Below, in pieces: positions 7,336 to 13,694 of a DNA stretch of 15,912 nucleotides. Where the stretch lies: positions 1 to 15,912 of the forward strand of contig VBHS01000284.1 in NCBI GenBank assembly GCA_005881295.1, given 5' to 3'. The translations under genes and the position numbers were made by a program. The stretch comes from Chloroflexota bacterium (GTDB taxonomy: Bacteria > Chloroflexota > Ktedonobacteria > Ktedonobacterales > Ktedonobacteraceae). Below the pieces are notes generated by a model. It saw only the letters and a list, made by a program, of their open reading frames with translations. It had not been told where the DNA came from and did not search any database. Each line of letters starts with the position of its first letter. The first letter of the stretch is position 1.

Positions 7336-7986
7336 ATGGTAGTATATTGTTCTTTACATCACGAAAACCCTGATGGTTCAGCCTTTTGCGATGAGTGTGG
7401 CGAGCCACTGACCGGGGCGGCACCCGAGCCAGCCGCGGCTGCTAGCAGCCAACCGGCACCGGCGCCTACGGCGACAGGGACACAGACCTGTCCATCGTGC
7501 GGAGCAGAGAATCCCGCTGGTGAGGCTTTCTGCTCAAACTGCGGCGTGAGTTTGCTGGGAGCACCGGCCGCAAATCCCGCGACTGCTGCGCCACCGGCTC
7601 CCGCTCCTGAACCAGCGGCAGCTCCCGCCCCCGAGCCTGCTATAGCAACGGCTCCGGCGGCTTTGGCGGCACGTTTGATCGTTGAAGCAGACAACCAGGA
7701 ATTCGACCTGGGCGGTAAAGATAATGTCGTGATTGGGCGCGAGGATGCCGTGAGCAATATCTTCCCCGACGTGGATCTCACACCACACGGCGGCGAAGAA
7801 GGTGGCGTTTCACGCTTGCATGCTCGTATCTTTGTCGATAATGGCCAGTACATGCTGGAAGATGAGAACAGCACAAACTTCACGTTTCTCAATCGCCAGC
7901 GGCTCGCCGGTAAGACACCGACGCCACTGCACGACAACGACGAAATCAAGCTTGGTCGCGTGCTGTTGCGCTTTAAAACAGCGTAA
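7336..7986 (+). CDS. Zinc-ribbon FHA-domain phosphopeptide-binding protein
   Basis: This is a 216-residue protein. A first ribbon-like motif has C5, H8 (or H9), C18 and C21. A second, canonical ribbon has C52, C55, C66 and C69. An Ala/Pro-rich linker (about 75-110) follows, then a forkhead-associated domain (about 112-216). FHA hallmarks are VIGRE (132-136), VSRLHARI (158-165, with the S-R-x-H phosphothreonine-binding set) and the Asn-rich loop near 178-186. FHA domains bind phosphothreonine peptides, so this is the likely reader of marks made by the upstream kinase. The ATG is preceded by AAGGAGGA (7318-7325). The 52-bp leader contains small inverted repeats (for example 7301-7313) that could fold near the ribosome-binding site. 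It is the last gene of the signalling run; the strong rpmH promoter begins about 60 bp after its stop. Confidence 0.92.
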   Translation: MVVYCSLHHENPDGSAFCDECGEPLTGAAPEPAAAASSQPAPAPTATGTQTCPSCGAENPAGEAFCSNCGVSLLGAPAANPATAAPPAPAPEPAAAPAPEPAIATAPAALAARLIVEADNQEFDLGGKDNVVIGREDAVSNIFPDVDLTPHGGEEGGVSRLHARIFVDNGQYMLEDENSTNFTFLNRQRLAGKTPTPLHDNDEIKLGRVLLRFKTA

Positions 7987-8044
7987 TCATGAAGAACTTA
8001 GTTTCAAGTCACTACTGGCGTGGTACCTACCTTCTCTGACACAT

Positions 8045-8074
8045 TTGACAGTATGTACCTTTAACCGCTATAAT
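8045..8074 (+). promoter_or_regulatory. Perfect-consensus sigma-70 promoter of rpmH operon
   Basis: TTGACA (8045-8050) and TATAAT (8069-8074), both exact consensus, are separated by 18 bp. Transcription should start near 8081 and give a short leader of about 30 nt before the rpmH ATG at 8113. This strength fits a ribosomal-protein operon. No DnaA-box-like sequence was seen in the 7987-8112 spacer. Confidence 0.88.
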
Positions 8075-8112
8075 CTACAGGACATCTCAAGTGGAGGAAA
8101 GAGAAGGAAGAC

Positions 8113-8250
8113 ATGAAACGTACATGGCAACCCAAGCGCATTCCGCGCTTACGCGAACATGGTTTTATGAAACGCATGTCGACCCGCAACGGTCGTCGCG
8201 TTCTGAAAGCTCGCCGCGCCAAAGGGCGCTGGAAGCTAACAGTCGAATAG
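8113..8250 (+). CDS. rpmH: 50S ribosomal protein L34
   Basis: This 45-residue, highly basic protein begins MKRTWQPKRIPRLREHGF and continues with MKRMSTRNGRRVLKARRAKGR, the characteristic L34 pattern. Its length matches the usual 44-47 residues. L34 is a component of the large ribosomal subunit. Purine-rich ribosome-binding sequences lie just upstream: GAAGGA at 8103-8108, and GGAGGA at 8093-8098. It heads the classic rpmH-rnpA-yidD-yidC-khpB cluster. The two in-frame stops TAG TGA close the gene before rnpA. Confidence 0.97.
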   Translation: MKRTWQPKRIPRLREHGFMKRMSTRNGRRVLKARRAKGRWKLTVE

Positions 8251-8259
8251 TGAACAGTT

Positions 8260-8628
8260 GTGGCACTTAACCGTGCGTTACGCCTGCATAAAAGTAGTGA
8301 GTTTCAGCGGGTAAGGCAGCAGGGACGGAGCGTGACGTCCCGGCTGCTTATCCTTGCATGGATACCAAACAACGTTGGAAAACTGCGTGTTGGTTTTGTG
8401 GTCAGCAAGCGTATATCGAAACGGGCAGTAGAACGTAATTATATTAAGCGGCTGCTCAGTGAAGCGATACGCCCTGATATCCCAAAGCTATCCGGTGGAT
8501 GGGATATCGTACTGAGTGCGAGAAATCAAATTATTACTGCTGATCTCCATGCACTTGAACAGGATATTGTCAATCTATTGCATCGGGCGCGACTTCTCGG
8601 ACCCGAATTGGAACAAACAAAGGCTTGA
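8260..8628 (+). CDS. rnpA: Ribonuclease P protein component
   Basis: This is the 122-residue protein subunit of RNase P, which helps the catalytic RNA bind pre-tRNA leaders during 5' maturation. The family signature is clear: LRVGFVVSKRISKRAVERN followed by YIKRLLSEAIR (the RNR motif, about residues 42-71), within a basic protein of normal length. The start is GTG at 8260. In-frame stops at 8248-8253 exclude anything longer, and the next ATG (8356) would remove conserved sequence. There is almost no Shine-Dalgarno sequence, so translation is probably coupled to rpmH, which ends 9 bp upstream. Confidence 0.95.
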   Translation: MALNRALRLHKSSEFQRVRQQGRSVTSRLLILAWIPNNVGKLRVGFVVSKRISKRAVERNYIKRLLSEAIRPDIPKLSGGWDIVLSARNQIITADLHALEQDIVNLLHRARLLGPELEQTKA

Positions 8629-8676
8629 TAGGTATCGAGGGATACGAGCCGTCGAAGATACGCAAAGGTCACAGCC

Positions 8677-8904
8677 GTGAAATATATCGCTCTTTTTTTA
8701 ATTCGTATATACCAGCGCACGCTGTCGGTAGTCCTGCCTTCATCGTGTCGATTCACACCCTCATGTTCCCAGTACGGATATGAGGCTATACAACGTTTTG
8801 GTTTTTTCCGTGGAGGATGGATGGCAGCTAAACGCATCGGGCGTTGTCATCCTTTTTATCATGGTAATCTTTATGATCCAGTCCCAGAACGCCTGGCTGA
8901 CTAG
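8677..8904 (+). CDS. yidD: Membrane protein insertion efficiency factor YidD
   Basis: This is a 75-residue YidD-family protein that assists YidC-dependent insertion of inner-membrane proteins. Family features are the amphipathic N-terminus (IALFLIRIYQRTLS), SSCRFTPSCSQYGYEAI with its conserved cysteines, the GGWMAAKRIGRCHPF segment and the terminal DPVP. The start is GTG, with AAAGG about 8 bp upstream. The 48-bp gap to rnpA contains only a small GTATC/GATAC inverted repeat. It lies directly between rnpA and yidC, the usual order. Confidence 0.93.
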   Translation: MKYIALFLIRIYQRTLSVVLPSSCRFTPSCSQYGYEAIQRFGFFRGGWMAAKRIGRCHPFYHGNLYDPVPERLAD

Positions 8905-8927
8905 ATCGAGGAAGGCAGGATAGGCCC

Positions 8928-9721
8928 GTGGGTCAAATAGGTTACTTGTTTAATCTTCTCTTTACTTTTCCTATCTTTAATTTGCTGATGGTGCTGGACC
9001 GCATTCTTGGCGATTTTGGGTTAGCAATCATTGTTCTGACACTGATCGTAAAACTGATTCTCTTCCCGCTTACGATGAAGCAGTTGAAGTCAATGAAGGC
9101 TACACAGGCGCTCCAGCCTCAATTGTCAGAAATCAAGAAGAAATACGCCAAAGATCAGAAAGCTCAAATGGAGGCCACCACATTCCGCTCAATGTACCGG
9201 ATCCGACTCACATCCTGCCAATCCTGGCAGCCCTGGCAACTTTTGTACAACTGCGTATGTCGCAGCCCAAACCCCAGCCAGGAGTAGCGCCAGACGCCAC
9301 GCAGACACAGATGAAGATGATGCAGTACATCTCGCCGCTGATGGTCGGTTTCTTCGGGTGGAACTACGCTGCTGGTCTCGCGCTCTACTGGACGGTATCA
9401 TCGCTCTTTGCTATCTTCCAGCAGTACTTCGTCACCGGTTGGGGTGCTTTGCTGGTCACACCAGATTTTCTAAGCAACAAAAACAACAATGCCAGTAACG
9501 GCAGGAGCTATACGGGTGATCGCTCAAAAGAGACGAAACTCCTGGCTCGAGCTAAGGAACCGGAACCAAAAGTTGAGGTCGCAGGAGAGAATGGCCCTGT
9601 TGGTAGCCAGTTGAAGACAGGTTCGCATACAAATAACTCATCGTCTAATCGCCGCCGCAGCGCCTCATCTCGCCGCCGCAGCAGCAATAATATGCCAAAG
9701 CGAAATGCATCGCGTCGGTAG
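8928..9721 (+). pseudogene. yidC: Membrane insertase YidC/Oxa1, disrupted by internal deletion and frame change
   Basis: YidC inserts and folds membrane proteins. The GTG start at 8928 has GAGGAAGG and GCAGGA upstream. Residues 1-84 look normal: an N-terminal hydrophobic segment, TM1 (about 31-48, with a lysine in the groove position of IVKLILFPL), and the basic cytoplasmic coiled hairpin ending AQMEAT. Near 9177-9186 the protein then loses the expected LYKE-x-GVNP/GCLP region and TM2, roughly 40-60 residues, and the normal sequence resumes one frame away with VPDPTHILPILAALATFVQL. That downstream frame carries TM3, the YISPLMVGFF and ALYWTVSSLF helices, and an Arg/Ser-rich basic tail, to a stop at 9719-9721. 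The original frame continues as nonsense to 9287. As read, no intact insertase can be made. It is either a true mutation with another yidC elsewhere, or an assembly or sequencing deletion. Confidence 0.85.
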
Positions 9722-9741
9722 GGCGACCCTCGTGGTCGCCC
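9721..9741. repeat. GC-rich palindromic hairpin after yidC
   Basis: GGGCGACC (9721-9728) and GGTCGCCC (9734-9741) are perfect inverted repeats around a 5-nt loop. The first base is the last base of the yidC stop codon. No T-run follows on either strand, so it is not a classical intrinsic terminator. It looks more like a REP-type interspersed palindrome, and it could protect the 3' end of yidC mRNA from exonucleases. Confidence 0.7.
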
Positions 9742-9756
9742 GAGCCATTGAGAATA

Positions 9757-9764
9757 GAGGGAGG
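9757..9764 (+). promoter_or_regulatory. Ribosome-binding site deciding the khpB start
   Basis: GAGGGAGG lies 10 bp before the GTG at 9775. It falls inside the longer frame that would begin at the TTG at 9748, which has no such sequence before it. This supports the GTG start. Confidence 0.75.
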
Positions 9765-9774
9765 CAATCAAAAA

Positions 9775-10707
9775 GTGGAAAGTATTGAGGCTAGTGGCAA
9801 AAGTGTTGATGAGGCTGTAATGCAAGCACTGTCACGTTTGGGTAAACGCCGTGATGAGGTGGAGATCACCGTATTACAAGCACCAGCCCGTGGCGCCTTC
9901 GGTATTGGCAACAAAGATGCCCGCGTTCGCGTTTCGGTACGGCCCAGCAGCCTCAGCGCTGTAATCACCCCTGAGATGGCTGACGCTATTCTTGGTCCAG
10001 ATGAAGTCGAAGTCTTGCCAGAAGAGGAACGCTACGCCCCGGACGAGGAGGCAAATCAATTTGAGGAGGGGAGCGAGGAATTTCTTGAAGACGAGGACGA
10101 GTATGAAGAGGACGAGATACTGGAGGAAGAAGAGCCTGCGCCATTTATTTCCGCCTCGGCTTTTACTCCCGAGCTTTCCGCTGAAGCTGGTCTGGCTGAT
10201 GTAAGTGCCACCGAAGGTGAAATGCAAGAGGTCGAAGTCCCAACGCGCGAGGATGTCGAAATTACCGTCGATGTCCTGCAGCATATCCTGCGCTATATGA
10301 ATATCCCTGCCACCGTCCAGGTGCGTTCCACAAACCCTCTCACCCTCAACATTCATGGCATACACGAGAATCTGGGGCTATTGATCGGCCGGCGTGGTGA
10401 AACCCTGGCTGCACTCCAGCTGCTCGTCAGCTTGATCGTCGGGCATCGCACCAAGCATCGTATGCGTATTGTAGTGGATGCTGAGAATTACCGCGAGCGC
10501 CGCGAAGAGAATTTGCGCTCATTAGCGTTGCGTGTGGCACAGCAAGTGCGCAACTATCGCCGCTCCATCGCTCTAGAGGCCATGCCACCCCATGAACGCC
10601 GTATCGTCCACATTGCCCTTTCTGATAGCAAGGACATCAGTACCGAAAGTATTGGTGAAGGGGATGCACGACGGGTCGTTATTTCTCTGAAACGTCCTGG
10701 TCGCTAA
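9775..10707 (+). CDS. khpB: RNA-binding protein KhpB/Jag (Jag-N, KH and R3H domains)
   Basis: This is a 310-residue Jag/KhpB protein, an RNA-binding partner of KhpA that affects cell shape and division in Gram-positive bacteria. Domains: Jag-N (1-53, opening ESIEASGKSVDEAV with the ARGAFGIG motif), a strongly acidic linker rich in Glu/Asp (about 75-120) that extends the protein beyond the usual 200-250 residues, a KH domain (about 160-235, GxxG loop GRRG at 205-208), and R3H (about 245-308, R275-x3-H279). The start is GTG at 9775 rather than TTG at 9748, because the Jag-N domain begins exactly here and a good ribosome-binding site precedes it. It is the last gene of the rpmH cluster. The mnmE/gidA genes often found next are absent. 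Confidence 0.93.
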   Translation: MESIEASGKSVDEAVMQALSRLGKRRDEVEITVLQAPARGAFGIGNKDARVRVSVRPSSLSAVITPEMADAILGPDEVEVLPEEERYAPDEEANQFEEGSEEFLEDEDEYEEDEILEEEEPAPFISASAFTPELSAEAGLADVSATEGEMQEVEVPTREDVEITVDVLQHILRYMNIPATVQVRSTNPLTLNIHGIHENLGLLIGRRGETLAALQLLVSLIVGHRTKHRMRIVVDAENYRERREENLRSLALRVAQQVRNYRRSIALEAMPPHERRIVHIALSDSKDISTESIGEGDARRVVISLKRPGR

Positions 10708-10711
10708 AAAC

Positions 10712-10742
10712 ATGGAGGGGCGCAATCGTTGCGTCCCTCCAT
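10712..10742. repeat. 14-bp-stem hairpin between khpB and pfkB-like gene
   Basis: The arms 10712-10725 and 10729-10742 pair over 14 bases with one G-T wobble, around a 3-nt loop TCG. On the plus strand it is followed by A-rich sequence, not a T-run. Read on the minus strand it is followed by GTTTTTAG, so it has intrinsic-terminator form only for leftward transcription. It lies 4 bp after the khpB stop and 10 bp before the next ATG. It could still slow plus-strand polymerase or stabilise the khpB mRNA end. Alternatively it is a member of a palindromic repeat family. Confidence 0.7.
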
Positions 10743-10752
10743 ATTAAAAATC

Positions 10753-11649
10753 ATGCCTATTCTTCAACCAGTACAAGACGGCGTAGCCCCCGAGTTTTTG
10801 ACCATTGGACATGTCACGCGCGATATCTTTCCTGATGGTTCATTCTCACTGGGAGGCACTGCCACTTTTGCCGCCATTACCGCCCGCCGTTTGGGATTAG
10901 CGTCGGCCGTCGTCACTTGCGCGGATGCGCAATTGCTCAGCACACTCCCTTCCCTGCTCCCCGCCATCGGGCTAGCTGGCCATGCCTCACCAGCTTCAAC
11001 AACCTTCTCCAATCAATACCATGAAGGCTTTCGCACTCAATACCTGCTTGCCAGGGCGGATTCGCTCTTGAGAGAGGATGTACCGGCTGCCTGGCGCAAC
11101 TCGCCCATTGTGCTGCTCGGACCATTGGCCCAGGAACTGGACCCCACATTTGTAACCCTTTTCCCCCGTCATCCAGGAGCGCTCATCGCCGCCACACCGC
11201 AGGGCTGGCTGCGCCGTTGGGATGATGCTGGACGCGTCTCGCCTACCCCCTGGACCGCCGCCGAACAGGTATTACCTCTTCTGGATGTCCTCATCCTCAG
11301 CCACGACGACCTGCTCCCATTCGCCGAGGGCAGCCGCGACGAGGCCGATGCCATCCTCACCCGTTGGAGCGCGCAGGTACCTTTGCTTGTCGCCACCGAC
11401 GGAAGACATGGCGCAACCCTCTTTCAATACGGGAGAACCGAACGCTTCGAGGCTTATCCTGTCGAGGAGGTAGACCCCACCGGCGCCGGTGATGTCTTCG
11501 CCGCCGCCTTTCTCTGTCATTTATATCAAAATAGCGATCCCAGGGCGGCGGTGAACTTCGCCAACTGCGTGGCCTCCTTCTCAATTGAAAAGGCAGGGGT
11601 GGAGGGCATACCAACACGAGAGATCGTCAATGAGCGACTCTGTAATTAG
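10753..11649 (+). CDS. PfkB/ribokinase-family carbohydrate kinase
   Basis: This 298-residue kinase of the ribokinase/PfkB superfamily phosphorylates a sugar or nucleoside with ATP. Signatures are the Gly-Gly substrate motif SLGGTATFAA (32-41), the TDGRHGA strand-turn (215-221) and the second PfkB signature DPTGAGDVFAAAF (241-253) with catalytic base D247. The substrate cannot be read from the sequence. ATG at 10753 is preferred. An in-frame TTG at 10729 lies inside the hairpin, and homology-like sequence begins only at about residue 14. No Shine-Dalgarno sequence precedes the ATG, so it may depend on read-through from khpB or start weakly. It converges with a minus-strand kinase gene and the stop codons overlap by 4 bp. 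Confidence 0.88.
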   Translation: MPILQPVQDGVAPEFLTIGHVTRDIFPDGSFSLGGTATFAAITARRLGLASAVVTCADAQLLSTLPSLLPAIGLAGHASPASTTFSNQYHEGFRTQYLLARADSLLREDVPAAWRNSPIVLLGPLAQELDPTFVTLFPRHPGALIAATPQGWLRRWDDAGRVSPTPWTAAEQVLPLLDVLILSHDDLLPFAEGSRDEADAILTRWSAQVPLLVATDGRHGATLFQYGRTERFEAYPVEEVDPTGAGDVFAAAFLCHLYQNSDPRAAVNFANCVASFSIEKAGVEGIPTREIVNERLCN

Positions 11650-13343
11650 GGAGAGTGCTTATCCCCCTTACCATGACCCTGGCCACCTGTATTCCCACTC
11701 CCCTGAGAGTTTTGAGAATCGCCCCCATCGCCCTCCCCTTTCGCAACACTCCACGTTCCACCCGCACCAGCAGCTGTACTACACTGACCATTAGCCCCAA
11801 GGCTACAGTAGCTCCCCGAGAGGCTGCCATCAGCATGAACTATTCCAGCGAAGAAGAGTGGTGCGTTGCCATTCAAGCCCTCGACCGTAAATTGAATATG
11901 GTTAGCGGCATCAACCTTCCCTTGAAAAGGATTGTTGCCAACGAGGGGCTGACTGACAGTGAAGTTACCATTGATGGACGCGTTGTTCTGTTGAATTGAG
12001 AGAGACATGCCGGCTGTGACGTTCGCAGTGGTATTCATAATTGTGCCGTGGTAGGTCCCGGCTACGTTCGGAAAGACCTGGCCGGCCGAAGTTGGAGCCT
12101 GAGTCGGTTGAGACGAGGTCGGAGCCTGAGTCGGTTGCGAAGTGGGAGTCACATTTCCAGAGCTACGAGAAATGGCGAACCAGAAAATACTCACAACAAG
12201 GAGAACCAGCAGAGCAAGTACCAGCAACACGATTGGCCCTGTTCTCCTTTGACGAGGAACGACTTTCCCCTGATACGTATAGGGTGCGCTGGCTGGATCG
12301 AAGCGCGGAGATGGTCCCGGCACTTCCCTCATAGGTGGCCGAGGCGTAGCAGGTGGGGCATTATATCGGTTTGGGGCCTCGGTTGTGACGGTGTCCATTG
12401 CCAATGGAGACGGTTTCACCGCGGGTGATACCCCCGGTGCAGACGGGGGATTGAAAAACCCCTCGCCTGCTCTCTGTGGCATGTCAGGTATGGCTGGCGC
12501 GGCCGCTACCGTCTGATCATTGTAAAACGACACATTGGCCTGCTCCAGGGCGCCGGCAAAGTCTTGTATACGCGGGTAACGCTGGTGATAATCCTTGGCG
12601 AGGGCCCTCATAATCACCTGTTCTACCTGAGGTGCAATTGCCGGAACTTTCTCGCGCAGAGGAGGAGGTGCATTCAATGAATGCTGCATAGCGACCTCAG
12701 TACCTGTGCCGTGAAATGGCAGATCTCCGCATAACCACTCGTAAACAACGACCGCGAGCGCGTACTGATCGCTAGCAGGTCGCGCCTTCCCCTGGAACTG
12801 TTCAGGAGCCATATAAGCGACTGTACCTACCACTTCCTGTAATGTGCTTTGATACCCTGTCGACTGTACCACCAGTGCCGTGCCAAAGTCGCTGAGTAAA
12901 ACTTCATAGTTGCGCCCCAATAGCATATTTTCTGGCTTGATATCGCGGTGAATAAAGTGACGATCATGGGCGTATTGTAATGCTTCCGCCACCTGTTTGA
13001 CATAAGGCAAAATAGCTGCCAGGTCGGTGCGCGTGCCTCTGGGATGCAGCTTACGTAGATTGCCATTTGAAGCGTAGTCCATCACCATGAAGGGGATATC
13101 TTTTTCTACATCAAAATCGAAGACGCGCACGATATGAGGATGAATGAGACCAGCGATAATGCGCCCCTCGTTCTGAAAGCTTTCCACCTCTTCACTGCTC
13201 ACCAACCGCGCACGTAAAACCTTTATAGCTGCCTGGCTATTAAGCCGTATATGTTCGCCCAGGTACACTTCGGCATAGCCACCACTCCCAAGAAGGTGAG
13301 TGAGCCGGTAGTTCCCAAGCTGCTGTCCTATAAGTTCAGGCAT
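11646..13343 (-). CDS. Transmembrane Ser/Thr protein kinase with extracytoplasmic sensor-like domain
   Basis: This is a 565-residue Hanks-type kinase. The kinase domain is at about 12-270, with GSGGYAEVY (19-27), K41, E59, HRDIKPEN (132-139, D134), DFG (152-154) and APE (179-181). All key residues are present, so it should be active. A Pro-rich juxtamembrane region (about 275-365) follows, then a basic stop-transfer motif RQRR and a single TM helix (about 370-392). Outside the membrane come a Thr/Pro/Gln repeat stalk (about 400-420), a beta-rich domain (about 424-535) with two cysteines (513, 521) and a Gly/Ser/Asp-rich C-terminal tail. The outer domain is not a PASTA domain and I do not recognise its ligand. 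AAGGAAAAGG precedes the ATG. It is monocistronic by position, divergent from the AAA/TPR gene and convergent with the PfkB gene. Confidence 0.94.
   Translation of the reverse strand: MPELIGQQLGNYRLTHLLGSGGYAEVYLGEHIRLNSQAAIKVLRARLVSSEEVESFQNEGRIIAGLIHPHIVRVFDFDVEKDIPFMVMDYASNGNLRKLHPRGTRTDLAAILPYVKQVAEALQYAHDRHFIHRDIKPENMLLGRNYEVLLSDFGTALVVQSTGYQSTLQEVVGTVAYMAPEQFQGKARPASDQYALAVVVYEWLCGDLPFHGTGTEVAMQHSLNAPPPLREKVPAIAPQVEQVIMRALAKDYHQRYPRIQDFAGALEQANVSFYNDQTVAAAPAIPDMPQRAGEGFFNPPSAPGVSPAVKPSPLAMDTVTTEAPNRYNAPPATPRPPMREVPGPSPRFDPASAPYTYQGKVVPRQRRTGPIVLLVLALLVLLVVSIFWFAISRSSGNVTPTSQPTQAPTSSQPTQAPTSAGQVFPNVAGTYHGTIMNTTANVTAGMSLSIQQNNASINGNFTVSQPLVGNNPFQGKVDAANHIQFTVEGLNGNAPLFFAGIVHADGSLSGSYCSLGANGQCSTAAGAGGTWSVAKGEGDGGDSQNSQGSGNTGGQGHGKGDKHSP
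12094..12137. repeat. 27-bp-period tandem repeat in kinase stalk
   Basis: GGAGCCTGAGTCGGTTG occurs at 12094-12110 and again at 12121-12137, a 27-bp period that encodes two copies of the nonapeptide SQPTQAPTS in the extracytoplasmic stalk just after the membrane helix. The number of units could vary between strains. Confidence 0.8.
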
Positions 13344-13694
13344 ACCTTTTCCTTCTGCTTATTTCCTTTATGTTTTAAACGTATTAATGAGATAGTATGA
13401 TGACACGCTGCTAGCCGCCGTTTTGCGCCATAACCGTTTACCTTGCTCGTGTATGGGAACGCTCCTTTTTCGCTCGTTTCCGGCATCTGATACGTCGGTA
13501 ACTCCTGTGTGGATCATGAGGTGAATCATGCTCACCGCGGCCCAAAGGGAACACGGTGATGTTTCCTTCACATCCGAAACGTCTAACGAGTACCCCACGT
13601 GATGAAGTGTGGTGGATCAGGCGCGGAACCGCGTGGGAACTCTGCGACAAGAAAGCGTCGTTTACGGAGGCGGAGACGGAAAGGGGATGAAGCT
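13344..13694. other. Divergent intergenic region with imperfect 27-bp direct repeat
   Basis: This 351-bp spacer separates the minus-strand kinase from the plus-strand AAA/TPR gene and has no convincing ORF. Two copies of a 27-bp imperfect direct repeat lie at 13476-13502 and 13561-13587. They share GTTTCC, CATCyGAwACGT and TAAC, 85 bp apart. A GGTGA/TCACC inverted repeat lies between them. No good -35/-10 pair was found for either gene. Just before the AAA gene the sequence is purine-rich (13664-13686) and includes its likely ribosome-binding site. Confidence 0.5.

Noticed and set aside
7987..8112. Replication origin beside rpmH
   Set aside because: No dnaA gene and no TTATCCACA-like boxes were found in the spacer.
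9257..9721. A separate small membrane protein starting at ATG 9257
   Set aside because: The frame upstream of the ATG still encodes YidC sequence (VPDPTHILP), and no ribosome-binding site precedes it, so it is the 3' part of yidC.
9748..9774. TTG 9748 as the khpB start
   Set aside because: The ribosome-binding site lies inside this extension and the Jag-N domain begins at the GTG at 9775.
13368..13650. Small minus-strand frames in the divergent spacer
   Set aside because: They have no domains and no ribosome-binding sites, and they overlap repeats and probable regulatory DNA.
13602..13694. ATG 13602 as start of the AAA/TPR gene
   Set aside because: It would add an Arg-rich stretch coded by the purine-rich ribosome-binding region, with no family-like sequence.
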